A stretch of 64,000 nucleotides of DNA from Psylliodes chrysocephalus (GCA_927349885.1 OV651817.1:52202273-52266272); one strand, 5' to 3'; shown: positions 25,601 through 36,794, counted from the first letter of the stretch. The notes: generated from the sequence alone by a model not told the origin. Numbers and translations: made by a program.

Positions 25601-26754
25601 GTCGGAATTTTTATATGGAGGATATGTAGTTAGTTTTAAAATTTTTGGATACTGATCGTCACTCTTGGAAATTTATAAAATTCTAGTAATCTTTTTCATC
25701 AAAATTCTGTAATTGATAGTTTGTAGCACTTCACTAATATACAGAAACTTTTTCAAAAGATCATTCAAAAGAGCATCCAAAAAAGCAGCCTTGTTTTTTT
25801 AGCAAATTTTCTTCTAAATATGCTTTTTGTTCGAGTGATAGATTTAGTTTCTGCGTAAATTAACATAGTTTGAGCTTTTTTAGTTGCAACTGATTTAGTA
25901 GATTAAATTACTTCCGTTTTTATGAATACGCCATATTTATGTGACTATATTTTAGTTCCACTGACAGTTTACTTTTGACCAAACTTTTAACAAAAATATA
26001 TACCGATGCTGTAGAGAGGTATTTAAAGATTTTAGAATCAGCTTGAATGCCGTCTGGTGGATGGGTCTAGAGGAAAGGGCATTTGTCTAACAAACAAGGA
26101 TATCTGGGTGTGATCCCCGACTGCGACAGGCTTTTTTTCAAATCTGCAAGTATTTTTTTTCACCTTTGGGGTTCGGGAATGGTCTTAATAATTCGAAGGG
26201 GGATTCTTAAAATTTCTTTCCGAATTTTCAAATTATTTGGCCACTTATTTCAGATATTTCTCTGATTATTCGGATTTCGATTTGCGATTTCACGATAAAT
26301 AAATTCATAATTTTTATAAAAAACAGTTTAAAGATATATAATTAGTTACTAAACGATTCTGTACTTGATGCATCTACTTTAGGAATATATTTATAAAAGT
26401 TCAGAAATTATAGAAATTGGGTAAACAAAACAAAGGAAAGGCACTAAAAAATCTACTGTCATTTTAATTGTCATTGGAACCAAAATTACATCATCACTAA
26501 TTGTGTTGTTATGTTAACTTGTCATAGCAAGATTTGATTTATTTCAGGATTATATCAAATGTTTAAATAAATCTTCTTAGGAGTGTTTTACTCTCCTATT
26601 AAATCGACAGATATATTATGTACTTTTAATAAATTTGAAAGAGAGTTCAAAAGTAAATATTTGTTTAATTTTAGGTGTGTTATACTTCACTTGCGTATGT
26701 GTATTAAAAAAAGCGGTAGGCATAGCATTTATTGTAACTTTTACATCCTTCAAT
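25601..26754. other. Unassigned AT-rich stretch (tRNA-like relic inside)
   Basis: Sequence to about 25870 may be the N-terminal part of the decayed minus-strand transposase (a DEQKAYLEENLL-like helix can be read), but too broken to claim. Otherwise only the tRNA-like relic. Confidence 0.45.
26057..26125 (+). repeat. tRNA-like relic (AAC anticodon position, Val-like)
   Basis: Reads GGTCTAGAGGAAAGGGC, ATTTGTCTAACAAACAAGG (loop with AAC), then CTGGGTGTGATCCCCGA, a B-box-like T arm. The spacing resembles tRNA-Val, but the acceptor stem is missing. Confidence 0.45.
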
Positions 26755-27406
26755 AGAGAGATATTGCAAGTTCACTTAAGTTTAGCCAATATTAGCCAAT
26801 ATTTTGACTTCTAAGCATGCGCAGATCATTTAAATCCTGGAACTGATTTTATTAAAGATATGATCTGGCTTGATTGTGGATGTTTAACGGCAGCAAATAG
26901 TGGCAACTTTGTTAGCTTTCGGGTGCGCTCGCCGATATTCGTATCAGTTCGAAGTTTTTTTAATATTACACATTTAATATCATGATGGTGGGTGGGGTTT
27001 TCCTCACCTGTAAGGCAAATGGCGCCATCAATAATCTTTAAGTCGCCCCGGAGCGCCATGACAAATAATAATATCTTACACAAGTCACTCAGTCGACTTT
27101 AGGGGTCGAAATTCACTCTTAAGGGGGTGAATTAGGGAGAGTATTATTAATAATATTATTATCATCCTCATCTAAATCGCCTAAAATTATCATTTGTAAT
27201 ACCTTTGCTATATTATCTACTATTATTATAGACAAATATGAAATATGAATTTAAAGTTTTTGAAATGAGGTTAGAAATAAATGTAAGGACAAGGATTCTA
27301 ATGTAAAAACTTCAGGTTGCAATTAGTCTGATTTTAGCATGGAATTTATTTGCCTTTGAATACATTGGCACTATTAGTGGTAGGTGTTATAAAAATTTTG
27401 CAATAT
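26755..27406. mobile_element. AATAGAGAG MITE, copy 3 (interrupted)
   Basis: Left end AATAGAGAGATATTGCAAG with the GCATGCGCAGATCATTTA block and GGGTGCGCTCGCCGATATTCG. The right part has GGACAAGGATTCTAATG and ends near TTTTGCAATAT. A different repeat (26978-27165) interrupts it. Confidence 0.75.
26978..27165 (+). repeat. GTGGGGTTTTCCTCACCTGTAA repeat, copy 1
   Basis: Contains ATGGTGGGTGGGGTTTTCC, CTCACCTGTAAGGCAAATGG, TCTTTAAGTCGCCCCGGAGC and GACAAATAATAATATC. It matches 57341-57455 almost throughout and 60910-60980 in part. It interrupts an AATAGAGAG MITE. Confidence 0.75.
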
Positions 27407-27698
27407 ATTCAAAGTGACCATATTTTGAAAATTATAAATCGAGACTAATCGAAAACATGGATGGGACGGGGTAGAAAATAAAAACTGGTCTCTTTCTGTT
27501 CGCGAATTTGAAACATTTTTGCAACAGGACGTGCACCGCTGACGTGGTGACAAATAAAAGAAAGTTGCCATCACAGTAGCGGAATTTCGCTATTCGTAGT
27601 GGAATTTTATCAAGGTAGCGGCGGTAGCTCAAAATACCTTAAATGGTAGCGGAATTTGGAATAAAATCTGTCAAATTACAAAAAAAATATTGTTATAG

Positions 27699-28059
27699 TA
27701 ATTAGGCATTCCAACGACCTGTCAAAATGTCGCCAGTGGGAACTGACAGTTTAAATATAGCAACCCTGTGGGCCTGCTGTCATTGACAGGGTCAATGATA
27801 CATACGTATATTGTATATATATATAATTTGAATCGGTTTAGCAAAAATGTGTTTTAAGCCTTTGAATAGTAAAAAAAATAGTAACCTACATTTTTACTTC
27901 AAACTTATGTTTATTTTTAAAAACATGGATGATTAATCTATATAACTATCTATATCACTGATCCTCTTAAATCACCAGGCCCACTGTGTTGCCATATTAT
28001 AAGCTATCATGTGTATGCCATTTTTTACGGTTAGCTATTTTATTTGGAATGCCTAATTA
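27699..28059. mobile_element. Short TIR element (TAATTAGGCATTCCAA ends)
   Basis: A 16-bp perfect terminal inverted repeat, TAATTAGGCATTCCAA, at 27699-27714 and its complement at 28044-28059, flanked by AT-rich sequence with TA. 361 bp, no coding capacity. Confidence 0.6.
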
Positions 28060-28999
28060 TATAAACATTATTTGTACCGTCTATTATAAAAACGCATTCA
28101 GTCAAAAAACATAAACATATGAAGACTAGAGATAAGGAGGCGAATCGGCAATGGTCAAATTTCAAATTTCCTTGCTTCTTTTTATAAAGTTCGCCATATT
28201 GACTATAGTTGGCGGGTCGTACGTTAGTGACGTTCATTTTCTATGTAAGTCAATGTGTGTTTTTTTTTAAATTGGTAAAAAATAATAATAATTAGTGTGA
28301 AAAATAGTACCTGAGTACAAGTACCATGAGTGACAAACAATATCAAAATAAGATTTACTTCTTTTCAGGTTGTAAAATGGGATATAAATCAGATGTAAAA
28401 CTAAATGAAATACAGGGAGAAATCAATGCAGTCTTTTTAAAGCTCATAGTGAAGTAAAATAATGTATTTATTTTTAAATATAATCGTTAGGAAATAAGTA
28501 GAGATTCGCGTGAAACGGCTGCCTGCCTTCTGAGATTAGATTAATGAATACCCTCTACTACTAATGGGCTGGCACGCACTGTTTTACCTCTGTCTAATCA
28601 ATGGCATCGCTTGTTCTGGCGTCATTGTATAAAACTGAACAGCAATTGATTTGTCACAAAAATGTTAAAATAAACCAACTTTTAGTTTTTTGGAACATAA
28701 AACAGGCGGAATGTGATATATGACGTATGACAAGAGACCGTAGCGCGTAGCAGAAGGTAACGGATATTTGCAATTTTTGTAAAGGATTTCTTCAACGACA
28801 CCATGGCAACACTGTTGCCACATAATATTTAATAGAGTGCATTGTCACGTTACCATAAAAATTGTATCTTTAGGCAGCTTAAATGAAATATTTATAGCGT
28901 ATTTTTTTAAATCAGATAAAAGCGGGACAAAATCAGCACACATGTTAAAACATAATGGTTTAGGGATTATCCTGCCTAAATCGAGATGGATGGCCACTT
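28060..28999. other. Unassigned stretch
   Basis: No recognised family. Overlapping 60-65 codon frames on both strands have no support. Confidence 0.5.
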
Positions 29000-29425
29000 T
29001 AAATTTATCTTTCCATTGCAAGTTCATTTAAAGCTATCCACTATTAGCACCGGTATAATTTTGACATCTGAGCAGATCGTTTAAGTTGTAGGACTGATTT
29101 TAATAAAGATAGTGCCTGGCCTTTGTTTTGGATGTTTAACGGCACTTTATTTATTTTCGAGGTTTTCTAATATTAACTATTAAATAAATATCATCATCTA
29201 AATCGCCTAAACTGCCAATTTCTGATGTCTCGTCCATATTACATATGTACTACTATATACAAAGTTTTTAAAATGAGGTTAGAAATATGTATATAGACAA
29301 GGATTCCAATGTCAAAACTTTAGTTTGGCAATAAGTTTTATTTAATTATGGAATTTATTTACCTTTAATTACGTTGGAACTATTAATGGCTGACGTTAGA
29401 GAAATTTGCAATATCTCTCTATTAT
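29000..29425. mobile_element. AATAGAGAG MITE, copy 4 (left end eroded)
   Basis: Begins CATTGCAAGTTCATTTAAAG, shares TTTTGACATCTGAGCAGATC, AATAAAGATAGTGCCTG, CATCATCTAAATCGCCTAAA and GGCTGACGTTAGAGAAATTTG, and ends at TATCTCTCTATT. It is shorter than copy 1 through internal deletions. Confidence 0.75.
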
Positions 29426-29516
29426 TAATGATTGCTTTATTCGTAATATATTTTTGGTATGTTTTTTTAGTGAATACATTATTTTAGTGAATTTTATTTA
29501 ATGCCAGTTTTTACAT

Positions 29517-29802
29517 AAGGAATACTGCTGGGGGGCTATTTTCAAAGTCGAGAGAATTCATTTCTCTCGAGAGAAATGTCATACGTCAACGTAAAACAGT
29601 AATTTTTAGGGTCCTAAGGGCCAGTGTGAACTCACTGATTGTTTCTCACGGTTTATTTAGAGATAATTAATATCCTCCTAAGATTTTTAATCCTCGAGGC
29701 CTTTAAAAACAGCGTTTCCACATTGACGTATGACATTTCTGATGAGAATCTTGAGAGAAATGAGTGCTCCCATACTTTGAAAATAGCCCCCCAGTATTCC
29801 TT
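29517..29802. mobile_element. Small palindromic MITE (GGGGGGCTATTTTCAAAGT ends)
   Basis: Inverted arms share AAGGAATACTG, GGGGGGCTATTTTCAAAGT and AGAAATGTCATACGTCAA. The total is about 290 bp. The overlapping 60-68 codon frames on both strands simply reflect the palindrome. Confidence 0.75.
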
Positions 29803-30239
29803 AAAAAATCGAATATCTGTGTTGTTAAGAAAACACAAGATATAAAGCTATACATTTTTGAAAAGAACATCAATCTCTCTTTAGAATTCATTTAAAATAT
29901 ACACGTACACATGTTTTTTCTTTTAATTTGACCAACATTAGTGGAACACTCAACAAAATGTTTTTGAGCCAACGAAATTAGTGAAAACCACATCTCTTTA
30001 GTGCAATTAATACGCTGTGCATTTACATTTAAAATTGATTACTCTTGTTTGGGATAGCCTGTATAATAAAGGTAAGAAGATATAAAAGGGAACTAAGCTA
30101 TCACTCATTAGAGACGGTAAAAACTCAACTTAAGCATCATTGTAGAGTCACCGTAATGAGAAATTTAAGAAGGATTTACATGTTTTTGTCCATATAAGAA
30201 CAATAGCAGAAATATAAACAAATGAATTCAAAAATCAGT

Positions 30240-30485
30240 TGATCTAATTCTTATTATTATCTCCCGGTTGAAATATTCCTAAACACAACTACTGTAAACA
30301 CTAATTGATAATACACCAGATAGGTATAAAGGTGTTGAGTGTAAAAATGGGCGTAAGCCTAAGTCTGTCATTACACAATTTGACAAACGCATTCCACGAA
30401 CCAAGAAAATCACTCACTTAAAATTATCTAAAAAAAGTTAAACTTTAAAATCCACATACTGAGACAGGCAATTATTTTAAAATAC
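30240..30485. repeat. Local direct duplication, unit 1
   Basis: Shares with 30795-31050 the ordered motifs TTATTAT(C/T)(T/C)CCCG, AACACAAC, AAAAATGGGCGTAAGCC, AAGTCTG, CAATTTGACAAA, AAAAAAAGTTGAA-like and AGACAG(G/A)(C/T)AATT(A/T)T. It is a diverged direct repeat about 555 bp apart. Confidence 0.6.
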
Positions 30486-30794
30486 CTTTGATACCTTTAG
30501 ATTATAAGGATTTCATTGGGAGTTACTCTATTGCCGTAATTAAGAACATATAAAAGTTATAAAGAAATGTATTATTATCTCCAATATTTACAGAATATTA
30601 AATTTTACCTACTAAAACATAATGTAAACTACCATAAACGGGTGATTTTAATAAGTCATTAAGGATTTAACATTTTATTGTTAGTTTGTCCAATAGATAT
30701 AACCGATAGAAAGTATTCAAAAATTAATAAAAAAAAAACATTGGTAATTACTGTCCATCTCAACTATTATTTTGTAATTAAAAAAAATTATGTA

Positions 30795-31050
30795 ATGCTT
30801 GTTATTATTTCCCGCATGATATGGTCTTTAACACAACAACTTCTTTCAGCAGAAATAGATAATATGTCAAATACAAACGTGTTTACCGGAAAAATGGGCG
30901 TAAGCCAAAGTCTGCCAGAAGACAATTTGACAAAAACAATCCAGGGACCAAGAGCTTCGCCCACTCAAAATTATTCCAAAAAAAGTTGAATTCAAAAATC
31001 CATATCGGGTTGACATTTCACAGAGACAGATAATTTTAAAATTTCTTTAT
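30795..31050. repeat. Local direct duplication, unit 2
   Basis: Second copy of the 30240-30485 unit. A 103-codon frame (30678-30989) runs across its edge, but the other copy does not keep that frame and nothing supports it as a gene. Confidence 0.6.
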
Positions 31051-31175
31051 AAATAGTTTCTGGACGCTTTTTGAAATAAACATTACGAGCAATAGATTAA
31101 GGAAGGTGCACTGTTGTAATAATAAACGAGAAAGTTAAGTGTATATATATAAAACATCGAAAATAGAGAACGTAC

Positions 31176-31284
31176 CAGCTCCCTTGCCATCACGGCATTT
31201 CTTGTGTTCGGCCGCCTGTTTGCCGGCCCGGGCCCGTTTCACAGTCACAAACTCACTAAACTGAACCAGTCTGTATTTTTCCAT
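31176..31284 (-). CDS. Candidate first coding exon of an unrecognised host gene
   Basis: On the minus strand an ATG in a strong start context (AAGCCATGG) opens 36 codons beginning MEKYRLVQFSEF and containing VTVKRARAGKQAAEHKKC. It ends in phase 1 at a canonical donor, GCTG then GTACGT. The exon and about 200 bp upstream are rich in GC and CpG, unlike almost everything else here, which suggests a promoter and first exon. An in-frame ATG lies 48 bp upstream (MLRYLAREW start), so the N-terminus could be longer. I do not recognise the protein and cannot find exon 2, which would lie to the left. It is a candidate supported by start context, codon content, donor and base composition. Confidence 0.45.
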
Positions 31285-31500
31285 GGCTTGGCCTCCTCTT
31301 TTTCTCCATTCTCTAGCCAAATATCTTAACAAGACAATCTAAGACCCTTACAAGCAGCAACCCTGCGATCAGCCCGACTACAGCGCCATCTAGGGTCCGA
31401 TCGATTCCGCGAAAGGCGGCGGTCTGAAAATTGGGAGTTTGGGGCACGCGCAAAACGTTTCTTGAAGGCGCGCTCGCCGCCTCCAAACACCCGGACTTTT
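31285..31500 (-). promoter_or_regulatory. CpG-rich promoter-like patch upstream of the 31.2 kb minus-strand exon
   Basis: About 200 bp with many CpGs (around 31380-31490: CGCGCTCGCCGCC, GGCGCGCTCG, CGATCGATTCCGCG) in otherwise AT-rich DNA, directly upstream of the candidate minus-strand start codon. No TATA box is obvious. I infer a housekeeping-type promoter or 5' UTR. A GC-rich transposon fragment is the alternative. Confidence 0.4.
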
Positions 31501-31913
31501 TAAAATCGTATTAGGAGCGTCTCGGGTTTGGGATTTTTTATTTCATCTGCATTACCTGAGACATGATCTTGCCAAAAAAGTTGCAGGAAACTTGATTTAG
31601 TGTCATTTGTGGAAAAAATAACATTTCTGAATTTAAAGTCGAAGGTTTGAAATAATAATAACTTCCGGATATTTTTGTCTTTAATGCAAAATCGTATATC
31701 TATAACAACAGCCAAAAGTGCGATATTTTTGGCGTGATAACAAATTGATCTTTTGGCACTTGCTGCAAACGTTATTTTTTCTACGACCACAGCGAAACTC
31801 TGATATAAAATAATTATTGCAAAAACTTCTTTTTTAATTTGCTTTAATTAGTAGGCTTACTTATATACTTTTAAACAATCACTCGTGTAATAAGTATGTA
31901 TATTGTATATATA

Positions 31914-32471
31914 CAGGGTGGGTAGCTGTTAAAGGTGGAACCAAACCTATAGTGCTTAAACGGTTCAACATACAAAACCCAACATTTCAGAATTTAAACT
32001 AAATATATTTGCGCATATTTTAGTCCAAAAATTATTTTTTTTATAATTACACAATTTTAAGCATGGCCGCCATCTTGATTTTTTAAATAGCAACATAGGT
32101 CATGTGATATACCATTTGAAAGGGTTTAACACCCTGATTACAAAAATTTATCACACATGGGGTCTAAACACAACAAAAAGGATATTATTAATAGGGAGCG
32201 TAGAAGGCTGTGCATTTGACACAAGACGTCAAATACATACATTTTAGTAATCAGGGTGTTAAACCCTTTCAAATGGTATATCACATGACCTATGCTGCTA
32301 TTTAAAAAAAATCAAGATGGCGGCCATGCTTAAAATTTTATAATTATAAAAAAATAATTTTTGGGCTAAAATATGCGCAAATATATTTAGTTGAAATTCT
32401 GAAATTTTGGGTTTTGTATGTTGAACCGTTTAAGCACTATAGGTTTGGTTCCATCTTTAACAGCTACCCTG
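31914..32471. mobile_element. TA-flanked foldback element (CAGGGTGGGTAGCTGTTAAA ends)
   Basis: Arms of about 240 bp share GGTGGAACCAAACCTATAGTG-like sequence, GCTTAAACGGTTCAACATAC, TATATTTGCGCATATTTTAG, AAGCATGGCCGCCATCTTGA and CATGTGATATACCATTTGAA. Only the last two bases of CAGGGTGGG differ at the right. Flanked by TATATA. Confidence 0.88.
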
Positions 32472-32794
32472 TATATATAAGTTCCTAAAGATCATGTACA
32501 TACTAAAGGAGGGTAACAGTATATTACATTACGAGTGTGGAAAGTGACATTTTTCACACGAGTGGGAAATATTGTCGCACGAGGCACAAGCCGAGTGTGA
32601 CTATCACACGAGTGTGGAAAATCACTTTTCACACAAGTGATGTACAATATTTTTCCTAAGACCACAAAATAATTTCATCAAAAAATATAAAACCAGGTTA
32701 TTATTATAATAATTAAAATGCATTTAAAAAATAATCAAAAATAATTGTATTTATTCAATTTTCATTTTTCGAAACAAAAATAAAAAAAAAAACA

Positions 32795-34230
32795 AAAAAC
32801 CAAAAAAACAAAAAAACAAAAAAACAAAAAAACAAAAAAACAAAAAAACAAAAAAACAAAAAAACAAAAAAACAAAAAAACAAAAAAACAAAAAAACAAA
32901 AAAACAAAAAAACAAAAAAACAAAAAAACAAAAAAACAAAAAAACAAAAAAACAAAAAAACAAAAAAACAAAAAAACAAAAAAACAAAAAAACAAAAAAA
33001 CAAAAAAACAAAAAAACAAAAAAACAAAAAAACAAAAAAACAAAAAAACAAAAAAACAAAAAAACAAAAAAACAAAAAAACAAAAAAACAAAAAAACAAA
33101 AAAACAAAAAAACAAAAAAACAAAAAAACAAAAAAACAAAAAAACAAAAAAACAAAAAAACAAAAAAACAAAAAAACAAAAAAACAAAAAAACAAAAAAC
33201 AAAAAAACAAAAAAACAAAAAAACAAAAAAACAAAAAAACAAAAAAACAAAAAAACAAAAAAACAAAAAAACAAAAAAACAAAAAAACAAAAAAACAAAA
33301 AAACAAAAAAACAAAAAAACAAAAAAACAAAAAAACAAAAAAACAAAAAAACAAAAAAAAAAAAAACAAAAAACACAAAAAACAAAAAAACAAAAAAACA
33401 AAAAAACAAAAAAACAAAAAAACAAAAAAACAAAAAAACAAAAAAACAAAAAAACAAAAAAACAAAAAAACAAAAACAAAAAAACAAAAAAACAAAAAAA
33501 CAAAAAAACAAAAAAACAAAAAAACAAAAAAACAAAAAAACAAAAAAACAAAAAAAACAAAAAAACAAAAAAACAAAAAAACAAAAAAACAAAAAAACAA
33601 AAAAACAAAAAAACAAAAAAACAAAAAAACAAAAAAACAAAAAAACAAAAAAACAAAAAAACAAAAAAACAAAAAAACAAAAAAACAAAAAAACAAAAAA
33701 ACAAAAAAACAAAAAAACAAAAAAACAAAAAAACAAAAAAACAAAAAAACAAAAAAACAAAAAAACAAAAAAACAAAAAAACAAAAAAACAAAAAAACAA
33801 AAAAACAAAAAAACAAAAAAACAAAAAAACAAAAAAACAAAAAAACAAAAAAACAAAAAAACAAAAAAACAAAAAAACAAAAAAACAAAAAAACAAAAAA
33901 ACAAAAAAACAAAAAAACAAAAAAACAAAAAAACAAAAAAACAAAAAAACAAAAAAACAAAAAACAAAAAAACAAAAAAACAAAAAAACAAAAAAACAAA
34001 AAAACAAAAAAACAAAAAAACAAAAAAACAAAAAAACAAAAAAACAAAAAAACAAAAAAACAAAAAAACAAAAAAACAAAAAAACAAAAAAACAAAAAAA
34101 CAAAAAAACAAAAAAACAAAAAAACAAAAAAACAAAAAAACAAAAAAACAAAAAAACAAAAAAACAAAAAAACAAAAAAACAAAAAAACAAAAAAACAAA
34201 AAACAAAAAACAAAAAAAAAAAAAACAAAA
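32795..34230. repeat. (CAAAAAAA)n array, 1.44 kb
   Basis: 8-bp unit, C followed by seven A, repeated about 175 times with a few length variants (near 33198, 33356-33375, 33474, 33550 and 33963). The long Phe/Leu/Val/Cys frames on the minus strand are artefacts of the array. Confidence 0.98.
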
Positions 34231-34249
34231 AACACAAGAACAAAAAAAA

Positions 34250-34322
34250 TCTGCAACCATCAAGTTGTGAACGCAGGCCTGCGAACCCGTCATGTAAACC
34301 AAAGTTCAACCTGAGCTAACGG
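34250..34322 (-). repeat. tRNA-like (Pol III A/B box) sequence 1
   Basis: The minus strand reads TTAGCTCAGGTTGAA (A-box-like, 34305-34319) and GCGTTCACAACTT (B-box-like, 34262-34274), followed directly by TTTTTTTTG. It corresponds in position to the sequence at 34694-34782. Confidence 0.5.
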
Positions 34323-34693
34323 GTCTTATATCAATTGCATTTTTAATTCGATTGTAATATATAATAATGAAATGTTTGTAGTTATTCTAAAATTATTTTA
34401 ATAATTGTTAAAAGTAAATATCTAGGATCTAAGTTAATCGTCAATTTTAATAATTTAATCATCATATCGATTTTACTGTCAATATGGACATTACATAAAT
34501 CAAAATATAAATGATGCATTTGACATTATGTGACAGCTGATGCGGAAATGTAAAACGAGGTTTATATTATAATAAATAAAATGAATTTAAAAAAACAATT
34601 AATAATAATCGTAATTATTCAATTTTAATATTTTCTTTCATATTTTCTAAACAAAAAAAAAAACAAGAAAAAAAAATAAAAAAACAAAAAAAA

Positions 34694-34782
34694 TTCTGCC
34701 CCGCAAGGATTTCAACGCGGTCGCTCGTCTGGTCTCAAATGGCAAAGTTGATAAAGTTTGATACTGTACCAAATGAGCTAAT
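34694..34782 (-). repeat. tRNA-like (Pol III A/B box) sequence 2
   Basis: The minus strand reads TAGCTCATTTGGTA (A box, one mismatch to TAGCTCAGTTGGTA) and CGTTGAAATCC (B box), then GCGGGGCAGAATTTTTTTTG. A T-run after a tRNA-like body resembles a Pol III terminator. Confidence 0.55.
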
Positions 34783-35654
34783 TGTTAAAGTAATAGACAA
34801 AATACGTAGATCAACTTTTAATAATGACACAATATAAAAATCTAGTGACAGTGACAATATATCTATCTATATCTTGTTTTTTAATAGAATCAAAGTAACC
34901 ACAGTGAAGTAAAGCTCTTTTTGCACCTTAACACTAATAAGCCTTGCGTTAATTGAATGATCTAATCGGTTTTGTGTTTAACCAGAATAAAAAGCAAACA
35001 TAACTTAGTTATTTTAAAATTATTTTAATAATAATTGTTAAAGATAAATATCTAGGATCTAATTTACAACAATTTCAATAATTTAACAATCATATCGATT
35101 TTAGTATTAATATGGAAATTACATAGATCAAAATAGAAATGATGCGTTTGACATTTTGTGACAGCTGATGCGGAAAGTAGCATATTCGCACACGGGTGGA
35201 ATGTAAATTCTTATTCATACGCGTGTGATATAGGGCACTTTCCATAGGACTATATAGCGTGATATGTTTCACTTTCCTAAGTGGTCGTAGGAAAAATTCA
35301 TATCAACAGATCTAGAGAGTGTTGAAATTTCAAGAATTTTATTATATTATAGCTGCTACAGTTTTTAAGATATTTACCTCAAATTTAAAATGTTGGTTAT
35401 GCTGTAGAGTTTACATCACTGGGCTAACCAAATAGTTGTGAGAATCTAAATGTTGATATTTTTTTAAGGTCATACCCCCTTTTCTTCCCCTGAATTGTTT
35501 GCGGTGCCCCGTAGGTAGATTTTAAAATACAAAATTTTTTGGTCACATGTAGTTTTGTTGTATCTACGACCGTTATCAAAAAAAAAACTAAAATTACTCG
35601 TATATTTTCTGTAATTCGCCAAATGAAAGTCAATTTTTTAGTTCATTCACTATT

Positions 35655-35900
35655 GCTTGTTAAAATAAAGGTACGTTAAAACAATTATTCAAAGTGACCT
35701 CCTCCAACCCTTAAAACATGCGTCTGCTCTTCTTCTTATTGTAGCCTGTACTCTTTCGAACACTCTCGGGAGTATTGCTTACGGTTTCAAATGCATCTAA
35801 TATTCGATTTCGTAAGTAATCAACGCTATTCACGTGTTGTATACACGAGAGATTTTATATAGTCCCATAAGAGAAAATCTAGGCTATTCAAGGTTCAACC
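35655..35900 (-). pseudogene. Transposase C-terminal fragment (mariner-like)
   Basis: The minus strand encodes, with frame breaks, LNSLDFLLWDYIKSLVYTTR then an AFETV-type helix region and RRRADACFKGWRRSL-like end. This is the C-terminal block of insect Tc1/mariner-type transposases after the third catalytic residue. Only the last 80 or so residues remain. Confidence 0.6.
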
Positions 35901-36037
35901 CGTCTTATTTACTTGATCTCATAACTAGAAAAATGTGCTGCATATACCAAATTTGATTTCTCAGAAAAGATATGTCTTTCAGTAATAAAGGCAATTTGTG
36001 TAGCAAAAAAGCCTCTAGGTATATGAGTGACCAGTAA

Positions 36038-36736
36038 GGGCCGTTTGCACCACTTCAACTTACGATTACGGTTTAGCTAAGGTGTACCTTGACTTAAGGT
36101 GAACCTTAAGTTTGGTATGTTTTGCATAGGTTTCACTTAACAAAATCTATGCTAAGGTGAAGAACAACTTGGCAGCAGTGTAAAATTTTAGAGAATTTGT
36201 ATATTACTAATCAATGTCAGTGTCGAATTGTCATTTATTTGATTAAAGTTTGTGTTGTAATTTTGCATTTTGTACTTTAACAGTTAAGATGGACAATAAA
36301 ATAAAATTAAAAACTTAAACCAAGTGTTAACGAAAAGAATTTATTATTAAACATTCTATACCGCTATCAAAACTTTCAAAATATTGCGTTCTGTGATAAA
36401 TATGTCGACATATCCCAAAAATAATTAAATTTAACTCATCAAAATCGTCATCATCATCATCGAAAATATGTTCCAAAAATTCCATTTATACTTTATTTCG
36501 GCCACACTTTTATCTAATTCTAATTATATTATTTTCTATTGATAAACATATTAAACTTGTCAGATTGACGTTAAAAACACGCAAAGTAGAACTTAAACCG
36601 ATGATACCTTCGGCTTAGTTTCACTATTACTTAAGTACAACTTAAACTATTTGGATTGTGGTCAGAAAATGAAATGTGCAACTTAGGTGATACTCAAAGT
36701 TAAGGTTCACCTAAGAGGAAGTGGTGCAAACGGCCC
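36038..36736. mobile_element. PIF/Harbinger deletion derivative with TAA target duplication
   Basis: The ends are GGGCCGTTTGCACCACTTC and its near-complement, flanked by TAA (36035-36037 and 36737-36739), the 3-bp target of PIF/Harbinger elements. 699 bp. It carries the start of a Harbinger-like transposase gene on the minus strand, so it is an internally deleted copy and not a random MITE. Confidence 0.85.
36327..36485 (-). pseudogene. N-terminal remnant of a Harbinger (HARBI1-like) transposase
   Basis: From an ATG at 36485 the minus strand encodes MEFLEHIFDDDDDDFDELNL, then IIFGICRHIYHRTQYFESFD, and stops after 52 residues. An acidic start followed by R-x-I-Y-x-R-x-x-Y-F is the usual N-terminus of insect Harbinger transposases. 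The catalytic DDE domain and Myb partner are absent. It lies wholly inside the Harbinger terminal repeats, which supports the assignment. Confidence 0.7.
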
Positions 36737-36794
36737 TAAGTCGCTCAGGCAAAAAGAAAGGATCGATCAAGTGATCTTAAATCACATCGCCCCA

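Larger units (their letters stand above)
29803..31175. other. Unassigned stretch containing a local duplication
   Basis: Apart from the two duplicate units I see no element. It would be intronic if the 31.2 kb minus-strand exon is real. Confidence 0.45.
32528..35290. mobile_element. Dimeric repeat element with tRNA-like units and a giant (CA7)n array
   Basis: Left end rich in CACGAGTGTGGAAAGTGAC and TTTTTCACACGAGTG. The right end has GCGTGATATGTTTCACTTTC and CTAAGTGGTCGTAGG, which echoes CCTAAGACCAC near 32657 in inverse. Inside are two direct units (about 32690-34555 and 34556-35180). Each runs AATAAA(A)TG, A-rich block, minus-strand tRNA-like sequence, then AAATATCTAGGATCTAA, CATATCGATTTTA and GTGACAGCTGATGCGGAAA. 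The A-rich block is about 60 bp in unit 2 and 1.4 kb in unit 1. The class is uncertain; it could be a tRNA-derived SINE dimer or a TIR element carrying one. Confidence 0.6.

Noticed and set aside
30678..30989. 103-codon + strand frame
   Set aside because: Lys/Asn-rich start, not preserved in the duplicate unit, no splice or start support.
32751..34309. 500-codon Phe/Cys/Val/Leu frames resembling a membrane protein
   Set aside because: Pure product of the 8-bp (T7G)n array read in all three frames.
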